A DNA stretch of 7,289 nt from Oscillospiraceae bacterium (GTDB lineage Bacteria; Bacillota_A; Clostridia; Oscillospirales; Oscillospiraceae): NCBI GenBank assembly GCA_015068055.1, contig SVLG01000078.1, positions 1-7,289 of the forward strand, written 5' to 3'. Below, one piece after another: positions 1-6,141 of this stretch; the stretch's first letter is position 1; each line of letters begins with the position of its first letter. Both the position numbers and the translations under genes were made by a program. The notes under the pieces are model-generated. The model had not been told where the DNA came from, made no database searches, and saw nothing but the letters and a program-made list of their open reading frames with translations.

Positions 1-264
1 CTGGACGGCGCCTTCATCGAGACCGCCGTGGCCGAGAGCTACAAGCAGAACTACCCCGACCTGTGCGTGGTGCTGCCCGTTCCCTATGACGAGGCCGGCT
101 CCGCCGCCGGTGTCCGCGAGGGCAACAAGGAGCTTCTCGCCGCCGTCAACGAGGCCATCGCCGCCGCTCTGGCCGACGGCAGCATGGACAACTTCGTGGC
201 CGAGGCCAACGAGCTGGCTGCCGGCGACAAGCACGAGGGTCTGCTGGAGGACTACAAGGGCTGA
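1..264 (+). CDS. Polar amino acid ABC transporter substrate-binding protein, C-terminal part (5' truncated by window)
   Basis: The open frame enters from the left edge and gives the last 87 residues before a TGA stop. The sequence resembles the C-terminal lobe of family 3 solute-binding proteins (SBP_bac_3). A segment with VVLPVPYDEAGSAAGVREGN is followed by KELLAAVNEAIAAAL, matching the usual pattern in which a short strand and a 'G-x-A-x-x-KGN' turn precede the final helix. Such proteins are extracytoplasmic, usually lipid-anchored in Firmicutes, and deliver an amino acid to the permease. The permease and ATPase genes directly downstream support this role. The N-terminus, signal peptide and most ligand-contact residues lie outside the window, so the substrate cannot be inferred. 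The alanine- and glutamate-rich tail is unremarkable. The start lies outside the window; the in-frame GTG at 28 is internal. Confidence 0.85.
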   Translation: MDGAFIETAVAESYKQNYPDLCVVLPVPYDEAGSAAGVREGNKELLAAVNEAIAAALADGSMDNFVAEANELAAGDKHEGLLEDYKG

Positions 265-276
265 GTCCGCAACCCA

Positions 277-306
277 TTGACACGGCTTTTGAACGTATTA
301 TATAAT
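277..306 (+). promoter_or_regulatory. Consensus sigma-70/SigA promoter for permease-ATPase-amidohydrolase unit
   Basis: A perfect -35 hexamer TTGACA (277-282) is followed, after 18 bases, by a perfect -10 hexamer TATAAT (301-306). The expected transcription start is about 312-314. The element lies 12 bases after the substrate-binding-protein stop and upstream of the permease, so it would give the membrane components and hydrolase transcription independent of the binding-protein gene. The last base of the -10 is the first base of the hairpin at 306-338, so promoter and hairpin are physically fused. The match to consensus is seen directly; activity is inferred. Confidence 0.75.
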
Positions 307-344
307 GTCACCGTTCCCCCCGGCGGGGAACGGTGACATATTTT
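306..344 (+). terminator. Hairpin with T-tract after substrate-binding-protein gene (terminator, attenuator or operator)
   Basis: A perfect 14-bp inverted repeat has its left arm at 306-319 and right arm at 325-338, with a 5-base loop (320-324). It is followed by T-A-TTTT (339-344). For transcripts coming from the substrate-binding-protein gene this is a good intrinsic terminator, or a partial one setting a high ratio of binding protein to permease, as is common in ABC operons. Transcripts from the overlapping promoter would start near 313, inside the left arm, and so would lack part of the stem. The same palindrome could also be a protein-binding operator. Confidence 0.7.
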
Positions 345-361
345 CACTGCACCCCAATTGG

Positions 362-368
362 AAAGGAG
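362..368 (+). promoter_or_regulatory. Ribosome binding site that fixes the permease start
   Basis: AAAGGAG lies 6 bases upstream of the ATG at 375. The same frame is open back to a GTG at 333, but that codon lies inside the hairpin arm and has no ribosome binding site, so 375 is chosen. Confidence 0.85.
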
Positions 369-374
369 ATACTT

Positions 375-1076
375 ATGAACGTATCTGCCGCCGGATTTCA
401 AAAGGTTTGGAAGTACATAGACCTCTTTGAGCAGGGACTGGTCTGCACCGTCTCCCTCTCCTTCCTGACCGTGCTGTTCGGCTTCATCATCGCACTGTTT
501 CTGGCGCTCTGCCGGCTGAGCAAGGTAAAGCCCCTGCGCTTCCTTGCCGCCGTTTATGTGGAGTTCTTCCGGGCTACGCCGCTGCTGGTCCAGATCTTTC
601 TGGTGTACTATGTCCTCTTTGCCAACATCTCCGTGCCCGATTTCAAGCTCTTCGGTTACATCCGCTTCGACCGCTTCCTCCCCGGTGTGGTGGCCCTGAG
701 TCTCAACTCCGGCGCCTACACCAGTGAGATCATCCGGGCGGGCATCCAGTCCATCGACGGCGGCCAGACCGAGGCGGCCCGCTCGCTGGGTCTTACGCAG
801 GTGCAGAACATGCGCTTTGTCATCCTGCCCCAGGCCATCAAGAACATCCTGCCGGCCATCGCCAACGAGTTTGTCACCATCATCAAGGAGTCCTCCATCT
901 GCTATACCATCGGCGTGCAGGAGATCATGTATGCCGTGGCCGCCACCAAGGGTGCGGTCTACATCATCGCAGAGCCGCTGATCATCGCCACGGTTGTGTA
1001 CTTCTGCCTGACCTTCCCCACGTCCAAGATCATTGCCTACTTTGAAAGGAGGATGAGCCGCGGTGACAAGCGCTAA
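375..1076 (+). CDS. Polar amino acid ABC transporter permease (HisM/GlnP family)
   Basis: This 233-residue integral membrane subunit of an amino acid importer is typical in length for the HisM/GlnP/ArtQ family. Hydrophobic segments are at about residues 21-47, 56-83, 102-118, 155-175 and 197-219, giving the five-segment layout of the family. The conserved [15 protein letters not shown] stretch is at about 65-79. The cytoplasmic coupling (EAA) loop is at 133-139 (EAARSLG), followed by the family-typical [17 protein letters not shown]; this loop docks on the ATPase. The start at 375 is set by AAAGGAG 6 bases upstream. The gene overlaps the ATPase gene by 14 bases, which indicates translational coupling. 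Only one permease gene is seen, so a homodimeric pore is likely unless a second gene lies upstream of the window. The substrate is unknown; 'polar amino acid' is the family-level call. Confidence 0.93.
   Translation: MNVSAAGFQKVWKYIDLFEQGLVCTVSLSFLTVLFGFIIALFLALCRLSKVKPLRFLAAVYVEFFRATPLLVQIFLVYYVLFANISVPDFKLFGYIRFDRFLPGVVALSLNSGAYTSEIIRAGIQSIDGGQTEAARSLGLTQVQNMRFVILPQAIKNILPAIANEFVTIIKESSICYTIGVQEIMYAVAATKGAVYIIAEPLIIATVVYFCLTFPTSKIIAYFERRMSRGDKR
1045..1052 (+). promoter_or_regulatory. Ribosome binding site for the GTG start of the ATPase gene
   Basis: AAAGGAGG lies inside the 3' end of the permease gene, 10 bases before the GTG at 1063. The ATG at 1053 immediately after it is in the permease frame and is not a competing start for the ATPase. 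The arrangement supports the overlapping GTG start. Confidence 0.75.
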
Positions 1077-1824
1077 GCTGATACAGGTCCGGGATCTGAA
1101 AAAGCACTATAACAAGGGCCGCATCAAGGCTCTCGACGGCGTCACGGTGGATGTGAACCGGGGCGACGTCATGGTGGTCGTGGGCCCCTCGGGCTCCGGC
1201 AAGTCCACCTTTCTGCGCTCGCTGAACCTGCTGGAGGTCCCCACCTCGGGCGAGATCATCTTCGACGGGGTGGACATCACCAAAAAGCGGGACGAGAACG
1301 GGAAAAAGATCGATCTCAACCTCCATCGCCAGAAGATGGGCATGGTTTTCCAGCATTTCAACCTCTTTCCCCATATGACCATTCTCGACAACATGACCCT
1401 GGCCCCCATTCAGGTGCGCCATATGCCCAAGGCCGAGGCCGAGGAAAAGGCCATGAAGCTGCTGGAACGGGTGGGTCTGGCCGACCGGGCCGGCGCCTAT
1501 CCCATCCAGCTCTCCGGCGGCCAGAAGCAGCGTGTGGCCATCGTCCGGGCGCTGGCCATGGAGCCGGAGGTCATGCTCTTTGACGAACCCACCAGCGCTC
1601 TCGACCCCGAAATGGTGGGCGAGGTGCTGGATGTTATGAAGGAGCTGGCCGGCGAGGGCATGAGCATGGTGGTGGTGACCCACGAGATGGGCTTTGCCCG
1701 GGAAGTGGGCAACCGTGTGCTCTTTATGGACGCCGGCAAGCTGGTGGAGGAAGGCAGCCCCGAGGATATCTTCGATCATCCCCAGTCTCCCCGTCTGCAG
1801 GACTTTCTGGCTAAGGTGCTCTGA
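1063..1824 (+). CDS. Amino acid ABC transporter ATP-binding protein (GlnQ/HisP family)
   Basis: This 253-residue ATPase energises the importer from the cytoplasmic side. All nucleotide-binding motifs are intact: Walker [10 protein letters not shown] (41-49), Q-loop Q97 in [13 protein letters not shown] signature LSGGQ (150-154), Walker B VMLFDE (170-175) with catalytic E175, D-loop SALD (178-181) and switch histidine H207 in VVTHEMGFA. The HFNLFPHMT and THEMGFA wording is characteristic of the polar amino acid subfamily (GlnQ, HisP, ArtP). A somewhat extended charged loop (residues 73-88) sits before the Q-loop; such a loop also occurs in other members. It begins with GTG, overlaps the permease by 14 bases, and stops 2 bases before the amidohydrolase start, so all three are probably translated together. 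A complete, ordinary member of the family. Confidence 0.96.
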   Translation: MTSAKLIQVRDLKKHYNKGRIKALDGVTVDVNRGDVMVVVGPSGSGKSTFLRSLNLLEVPTSGEIIFDGVDITKKRDENGKKIDLNLHRQKMGMVFQHFNLFPHMTILDNMTLAPIQVRHMPKAEAEEKAMKLLERVGLADRAGAYPIQLSGGQKQRVAIVRALAMEPEVMLFDEPTSALDPEMVGEVLDVMKELAGEGMSMVVVTHEMGFAREVGNRVLFMDAGKLVEEGSPEDIFDHPQSPRLQDFLAKVL

Positions 1825-1826
1825 AC

Positions 1827-3197
1827 ATGGACGCAGCAAGGGATATCTCCAACTACATCGAGGCAAACGCCGGCATCTTCACCGGCCTTGCCGATCATAT
1901 CTGGGCCCATCCGGAGCTTTCGCTGCAGGAGCACGGGGCCACCGCCGCCTATCTCCGCCTGCTCCGGCAGCAGGGCTTCACCGTCACGGAGAAGCTCGGC
2001 GGCATCGACACCGCCTTTTGCGGCCGCTTCGGTCAGGGGCGGCCCGTCATCGGCATACTGGGCGAGTTCGATGCGCTGGACGGCCTTTCCCAGCGGGGCG
2101 GGGCCGTGGAGCGTGAGGAGCTGATGGCCGGCGGCTGCGGCCACGGCTGCGGCCACAACCTGCTGGGCGCCGGTGCGCTGGCGGCGGCCTTTGCGGTGAA
2201 GGACCGGCTGGAAAAAAGCGGCTGCGCCGGCACGGTGGTGTTCTACGGCTGCCCCGGCGAAGAGGGCGGCAGCGGCAAGGCCTTTCTGGCCCGGGAGGGA
2301 CTCTGGAAGGAGCTGGACGCCGCACTCAGCTGGCACCCCGCCGACTGCAACGAGGTGCGCTCCGGCACCAACAACTCCAGCATACAGGTGCTCTACCGCT
2401 TCAGCGGCGTCGCCTCCCACGCAGCGCAGGCCCCGGAGGCCGGGCGCAGTGCGCTGGACGCCGTGGAGCTGATGAATCTTGGCGTGCAGTTCCTGCGGGA
2501 GCATATGGACGGCTCCTGCCGGGTACACTATGCCATTACCGACGCCGGCGGCGTCTCCCCCAACGTGGTGCAGTCCCGGGCCGCCGTGCTTTACATGGTG
2601 CGGGGCATTCAGGTGGAACAGTCGCTGCGGCTGCTGGAGCGGGTGGACAAGATCGCCGAGGGCGCAGCGCTGATGACCGAGACCACGCTGCAGCGCCTTT
2701 TCATCGACGGCACCGCCGAGCTCTGGCCGAACTTTGCCCTGGAAGGGCTTTTGCAGCAGTGCATGGAGAGCGTGGGCGCCCCGCAGTTTACGGAAGCGGA
2801 GCTGGCCTATGCCGCCGCCCTGCGCTCCACCTACGCCCCGGAGGCCGAAGGAGCGGCGCTGGAACCGCACATCCGACCCCTGCGCTCCACCGAGGACTTT
2901 TTCCCCGGTTCCACGGACGTGGGCGATGTGAGCCAGCTGTGCCCCGCCGGCCAGATCCACGCCGTCACCTTCCCCGTGGGTGCGCCGGGCCATTCCTGGC
3001 AGAACGTGGCCTGCGCAGCCACGCCGCTGGCCCACCGGGGCATGCTCTTTGCCGGCAAGGTGCTGGCCCTTTGCGCCCTCCGGCTCATGACCGAGCCGGA
3101 AACCCTTGCGTCTGTCCGTGCGGAGTTTGCGCAGCGCAGCAGCCGGCGCAGCTACCGCTGCCCCATCCCCCCGGACGCCGTGCCCACCGTGATCTGA
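1827..3197 (+). CDS. M20-family amidohydrolase, AbgB-like (aminobenzoyl-glutamate / N-acyl-amino acid hydrolase type)
   Basis: This 456-residue cytoplasmic metallohydrolase has no signal peptide. The first metal-binding motif is GHGCGHNLLGAG, with candidate ligands C108 and H110. It is followed by GCPGEEGGSGK with acid pair E145/E146, WHP with H170, the dimerisation-domain SHAA (H198) leading into GRSALDAVELMN and FLREHM, a GGVSPNVVQ segment, STDVGDVS (about 362-369) and APGHSW with H389. This order and wording fit the AbgB branch of M20D peptidases, which cleave an amide bond to an amino acid, for example p-aminobenzoyl-glutamate or N-acyl amino acids. E. coli AbgB is about 480 residues, so the length fits. 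The ATG follows the ATPase stop by 2 bases; a weak AAGGTG (1813-1818) lies within the ATPase end, implying coupled translation. No AbgA partner is adjacent. Substrate is not determinable from sequence; family is confident. Confidence 0.88.
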   Translation: MDAARDISNYIEANAGIFTGLADHIWAHPELSLQEHGATAAYLRLLRQQGFTVTEKLGGIDTAFCGRFGQGRPVIGILGEFDALDGLSQRGGAVEREELMAGGCGHGCGHNLLGAGALAAAFAVKDRLEKSGCAGTVVFYGCPGEEGGSGKAFLAREGLWKELDAALSWHPADCNEVRSGTNNSSIQVLYRFSGVASHAAQAPEAGRSALDAVELMNLGVQFLREHMDGSCRVHYAITDAGGVSPNVVQSRAAVLYMVRGIQVEQSLRLLERVDKIAEGAALMTETTLQRLFIDGTAELWPNFALEGLLQQCMESVGAPQFTEAELAYAAALRSTYAPEAEGAALEPHIRPLRSTEDFFPGSTDVGDVSQLCPAGQIHAVTFPVGAPGHSWQNVACAATPLAHRGMLFAGKVLALCALRLMTEPETLASVRAEFAQRSSRRSYRCPIPPDAVPTVI

Positions 3198-3222
3198 GGC
3201 GCTGCGTCCCCGCCCCCTATGG

Positions 3223-3230
3223 AAAGGAGG
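3223..3230 (+). promoter_or_regulatory. Strong ribosome binding site of the LRR lipoprotein gene
   Basis: AAAGGAGG is followed by 7 bases and the ATG at 3238. This site is much stronger than that of the preceding gene. The 40-base gap (3198-3237) shows no promoter, so the lipoprotein is probably transcribed with the amidohydrolase but initiated efficiently on its own. Confidence 0.85.
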
Positions 3231-3237
3231 AACCCCC

Positions 3238-4524
3238 ATGCGTAAATTTATCACGTTTTTCGTCCTTCTGGCCCTTGTGCTGAGCCTTGCCGCCTGCGGC
3301 GGCAAGGAAAGCGAAGGCAGCACCGTGACGGAGATCCCCATGGACGGCAGTCCCGGCACCGCCGAGCCCGCTCCCGCTGCCACCGCTGCACCCGAAGCGC
3401 CCGCTGCCGACGCCGCCGGCATCCGCTGGCAGGTGGACGGCGGCACGCTGACCGTAAGCGGTCAGGGCGCCATGAGCGACTACGAGCTGTTTTGCGCCCC
3501 CTGGGATGAGAGCGGTGAGTCCATCGCAGTGGAAACGCTCGTGGTGGAGGAGGGCATCAGCTATCTGGGCTCCCACGCCTTTGCTGCCTGTCTGAACCTC
3601 TCGGAGGTTCATCTGCCTCAGAGCCTGCGGGGTATCGGCAGCTTCTGCTTTGCCGACTGCCTGGCGCTGGAAAATGTGGACTTTGCCCCGGGTCTGATGT
3701 TCATTGGTGACAGTGCCTTTTCCGGCACCGGTCTCCGGACCCTGACTTTGCCGGAGGGGCTGGCCGCCATCGGTGAACTGTCCTTCACTCTCTGCGCCGC
3801 TCTGGAAACCGTCCGCCTGCCCGACAGTCTCTGTTCGGTGGGCGAGGGTGCCTTTGCCGACTGCGAGGCCCTGAAAAGCATCTCCATGGGCAGCGGCGCG
3901 GAAGCCGCCGCCCTGCTGGAAGCAGCGGGGCTGGGTGAGCTTCTGAGTTTCAGCGGCACGGCCATCAGCGCCCGGGATTATCCCTGGAGCGGTGAGGTGG
4001 AGGGCTGCAGCTGGGCGCTGCAGCACGGTGTGCTGACTCTCAGCGGCAGCGCCGTCCCCAACTTTGGCACCGCCGACGGTGACCGCGCCCCCTGGGCTCC
4101 CATGGCCGCCCTCATCAACGAGGTGCGGGCCGCCGATGAACTGCGCTCGTTGGGTGACTACGCTTTCTGGGACTGCCGGGAACTGACGGCTGTGAAGCTG
4201 CCTGACTCGGTCAGCTATATCGGGGCCTACGCTTTCGGCGCCTGCGAGGCTCTGGCGCACTTTGATTTCCCCGCCGCGCTGGATACCATTGGTATCGGCG
4301 CATTCAGCTTCTGCACGGCTCTGGAAAGTGTGGATCTTCCCGAGGGCCTTGTCCACATCGATGACGATGCCTTCCAGATGTGTACGGCTCTGCAGCGCAT
4401 CCGCATCCCGGCCAGCGTCACCGAGATCGGCAGCGGCGCGCTGAGCTTCAACGGCGAGACGGAAGCCGAAATTGTTACCCCCGGCGGCTCCTACGCCGAG
4501 CAGTGGGTAAAGGATAATCTGTAA
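3238..4524 (+). CDS. Lipoprotein with BspA-type leucine-rich repeats (LRR_5), two-module
   Basis: This 428-residue protein is exported and lipid-anchored. Its N-terminus MRKF is followed by a hydrophobic stretch and the lipobox L-A-A-C, with the modified cysteine at residue 20. A low-complexity Ala/Pro/Glu/Ser linker (about 21-60) tethers the rest. The body contains repeats of about 23 residues with 'IG..AF..C..L..V.LP..L', at about 107-218 and 302-405, which is the BspA/Treponema LRR_5 signature. Each repeat block is preceded by a small 'W...G.LT.SG......PW' unit (62-118 and 257-313), so the protein is an internal two-module duplication. The tail has the GSYAEQWVKDN ending usual for this family. 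Such proteins are common cell-surface proteins of gut Firmicutes, assigned to adhesion or ligand binding; no enzymatic residues are visible. Its place at the end of a transport operon suggests surface capture or an accessory role, but that is inference. Confidence 0.9.
   Translation: MRKFITFFVLLALVLSLAACGGKESEGSTVTEIPMDGSPGTAEPAPAATAAPEAPAADAAGIRWQVDGGTLTVSGQGAMSDYELFCAPWDESGESIAVETLVVEEGISYLGSHAFAACLNLSEVHLPQSLRGIGSFCFADCLALENVDFAPGLMFIGDSAFSGTGLRTLTLPEGLAAIGELSFTLCAALETVRLPDSLCSVGEGAFADCEALKSISMGSGAEAAALLEAAGLGELLSFSGTAISARDYPWSGEVEGCSWALQHGVLTLSGSAVPNFGTADGDRAPWAPMAALINEVRAADELRSLGDYAFWDCRELTAVKLPDSVSYIGAYAFGACEALAHFDFPAALDTIGIGAFSFCTALESVDLPEGLVHIDDDAFQMCTALQRIRIPASVTEIGSGALSFNGETEAEIVTPGGSYAEQWVKDNL
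3421..3591 (+). repeat. First copy of internal LRR-lipoprotein cap module
   Basis: Codes for residues 62-118 of the lipoprotein. It shares with 4006-4176 the order W, then LTxSG ten residues later, then A-P-W, then LG-xx-AF-xx-C. Both copies are 57 residues long. The similarity is at protein level and diverged, so the duplication is old. Confidence 0.6.
4006..4176 (+). repeat. Second copy of internal LRR-lipoprotein cap module
   Basis: Codes for residues 257-313 of the lipoprotein. Aligned anchors are W259, LTLSG (266-270), APW (284-286) and LGDYAFWDC (305-313). Small compensating shifts between the anchors separate it from the first copy. Confidence 0.6.
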
Positions 4525-4529
4525 AAGGC

Positions 4530-4564
4530 AGGCACCCCCGACCTGGAGTCGGGGGTGCCTTTTT
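4530..4564 (+). terminator. Intrinsic terminator between convergent genes
   Basis: A 12-bp perfect stem (4530-4541 with 4549-4560), extendable by one C-G pair, is very GC-rich and closes on a short loop. It is followed by TTTTT (4560-4564). It begins 6 bases after the lipoprotein stop. The convergent metallopeptidase gene ends at 4563-4565, so its stop codon lies within the T-tract. On the - strand the hairpin is followed within 3 bases by TTTT, so it may serve both genes. Confidence 0.9.
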
Positions 4565-6026
4565 ACTTTTTCTCGCTGGCGTTTTTCCAGTGGGTGTAGC
4601 TATAGCCATCGGGCAGCGGCACGGCGTAGCCCGGTACCGCCAGATCCAGGATCTGTTTCGCCACCGTCCCGTAGTGGGCCCGGAAGTGGACGGAGGACTT
4701 GACCACGATGAAGCGCTGCTCCTCTGGGTCGAGACCGCAGCAGCGCATGACTTCCATGTCATAGGGCTGAGTACGCAGCGTGGTAATGATGACGTGGTTG
4801 CCGCCAATATTGACGGTGGCGGCCTTGCCGATGTCAAAAAGCATACCCCTGCTCATAACACCGTGGTTGCGGTACTTGCCGTGGCTCAGATGCTCCACAA
4901 GACCCTCCACCTCCAGCGGTTCCCCGGAGTAGGCGGGGTCGTAGAGCGCACCCAGCCGGAGCTGCACCCGGTTGCCAACCCCCGCCGCCATACAGGCCTT
5001 TACGCTCTCCGGGTCGCAGATCATCACCACCGCGCCGCCGCAGATACCCCGCTCCAGTATGCGGCGCAGAATATGCGTCGTCTCCCCCATGCCGCCGGCG
5101 CCGGGGTTGTCGGAAGCATCCGCCAAAACGATGGGGCCCTCGGCGGCCTTTTCCACGATGTCCAGCGCCTCGTCCAGCGCCATGTACTTTCGCTTCAGCG
5201 TCTCCCGGCCCTCCCATATGGCCCGGCCCAGCTCGTCCGCGATTTCCTGGGCCTGCGCCTTGTCACCATCGGTTACCACCAGCACGGACATACCCATCTC
5301 GTCCACATTGGAAGGGAAAAAGCCATGGCAGACACGCACGCAGCAGACACCCGGCCGCATTTCATACGCTCTTGCCATATCGTGAAACTTTTTGATCTCG
5401 GGAAATTCGCTGGGGAACAAAGGCAGCAGGTAGGGCACATAGCGGTAGCCCAGCTGGGGGTTCAGCCGACCGCGGAGGGTCTCCGCCAGGATGGTGGCAC
5501 CGAGTTTTCCGGTGGCGTAACTGTCCGTATGGGGATACTTTTCGTAGGCTACCAGAGCGCTGGCATTATCCGCCATCTTTCGGGTGATGTTTCCATGGAG
5601 GTCCAGCGTTACCACGATGGGAACGGCGTCACCGACGATCTCCCGCAGCAGGGCCACAAAGTCACCTTCGGCGTCCGGATGCCCTTCGGCCACCATAGCC
5701 CCATGCAGCGCCAGGAGAACGCCGTCGAAGGGCCCCTGTTCCTCCAGGCTGCGCCGGATGGTGGACTCCGCCAACTCATAGACCTCCGACGTGACCGCAG
5801 CGCTTGGCTCGGTGACCAGTTCAAAGGAGGGCACCAGCTCAAAGTCCGGGTAGGACTGAAACACCTCTATAAATCCGCCCAGTTCATCCGTTATGCCGCT
5901 GTGGGCCTGCAGGACATCCGCCCCGAAGCGACAGGCAAAATTCCGGAACGCCTGCAGATCCGCAGGGATGGGGGAATAGCTGTTTGTCTCGTGCTTGAAC
6001 TGGGCCAGCAAAACTCTTTTATGCAT
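4563..6026 (-). CDS. M81-family metallopeptidase, MlrC-like
   Basis: This 487-residue protein matches the MlrC/DUF1485 family (peptidase family M81), named for the enzyme that cleaves linearised microcystin. Hallmarks are, in order: QFKHETNSYSP near the N-terminus (9-19), FDGVLLALHGAMVAEGHPDAEGD (100-122), VTLDLHGNIT (139-148) with D142/H144, YEKYPHTDSYATG (161-173) with H167, CHGFFPSNVDEMGMS (233-247), LADASDNPGAGGMGETTHIL (301-320), CDPESV...AAGVGN, and near the C-terminus VVKSSVHFRAHYG (441-453). The H/D residues in LDLH and PHTD are likely metal ligands, by family analogy. Length is typical and there is no signal peptide, so the enzyme is cytoplasmic. The start at 6026 begins MHKRVLLAQF, where the family homology begins, with AGGTG 6 bases upstream and a good promoter; the frame stays open to 6158 but that extension crosses the promoter and a terminator. 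Natural substrate unknown; a peptide or D-amino-acid/cyclic peptide conjugate is possible. Confidence 0.9.
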   Translation of the reverse strand: MHKRVLLAQFKHETNSYSPIPADLQAFRNFACRFGADVLQAHSGITDELGGFIEVFQSYPDFELVPSFELVTEPSAAVTSEVYELAESTIRRSLEEQGPFDGVLLALHGAMVAEGHPDAEGDFVALLREIVGDAVPIVVTLDLHGNITRKMADNASALVAYEKYPHTDSYATGKLGATILAETLRGRLNPQLGYRYVPYLLPLFPSEFPEIKKFHDMARAYEMRPGVCCVRVCHGFFPSNVDEMGMSVLVVTDGDKAQAQEIADELGRAIWEGRETLKRKYMALDEALDIVEKAAEGPIVLADASDNPGAGGMGETTHILRRILERGICGGAVVMICDPESVKACMAAGVGNRVQLRLGALYDPAYSGEPLEVEGLVEHLSHGKYRNHGVMSRGMLFDIGKAATVNIGGNHVIITTLRTQPYDMEVMRCCGLDPEEQRFIVVKSSVHFRAHYGTVAKQILDLAVPGYAVPLPDGYSYTHWKNASEKK

Positions 6027-6061
6027 CTTCCACACCTGTTTCCCTTCCTGTGTCTGCCCCC

Positions 6062-6090
6062 ATTTTAGCACCATGTCACCACTGTGTAAA
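6062..6090 (-). promoter_or_regulatory. Promoter of the MlrC-like gene
   Basis: On the - strand TTTACA (6090-6085) and TAAAAT (6067-6062) are separated by 17 bases, each one mismatch from consensus. The predicted start near 6055 leaves a 5' leader of roughly 28 bases with AGGTG (6037-6033) before the ATG. The -35 begins only 2 bases after the T-tract of the upstream operon's terminator, which separates the two units. Confidence 0.7.
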
Positions 6091-6092
6091 TG

Positions 6093-6125
6093 AAAAAGAC
6101 CTCCGACAGCGTCGGAGGTCTTTTT
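6093..6125 (-). terminator. Intrinsic terminator of the V-type ATP synthase operon (symmetrical)
   Basis: A 10-bp GC-rich core stem (6098-6107 with 6111-6120) has a 3-base loop and is flanked by AAAAA (6093-6097) and TTTTT (6121-6125). Read on the - strand, it lies 16 bases after the subunit D stop and ends in TTTTT. Because both flanks are symmetric it would also work on the + strand. Confidence 0.92.
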
Positions 6126-6141
6126 ATTGCTTTTTGTCTGC

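Noticed and set aside
333..374. Upstream GTG extension of the permease
   Set aside because: The GTG lies inside the hairpin arm without a ribosome binding site, while the ATG at 375 has AAAGGAG at ideal spacing and begins at the expected family N-terminus.
1776..3446. Long open frame (556 codons) on the - strand opposite the amidohydrolase gene
   Set aside because: It is antisense to an M20 gene with all motifs intact. Its translation is rich in G, A, H and R with no recognisable domain, which is the usual shadow of a GC-rich gene.
3217..4356. Open frame (379 codons) on the - strand opposite the LRR lipoprotein
   Set aside because: Its apparent periodicity is only the reverse complement of the LRR repeats. 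The + strand frame has a lipobox, a strong ribosome binding site and a known repeat family.
3421..4440. DNA-level tandem repeat or CRISPR-like array
   Set aside because: The periodicity is at protein level (LRR units) with diverged codons; there are no identical direct repeats with unique spacers.
4590..6068. Long open frame (492 codons) on the + strand opposite the MlrC-like gene
   Set aside because: It mirrors the well-conserved metallopeptidase and has a His/Gln/Gly-rich composition without domains. No ribosome binding site or promoter supports it.
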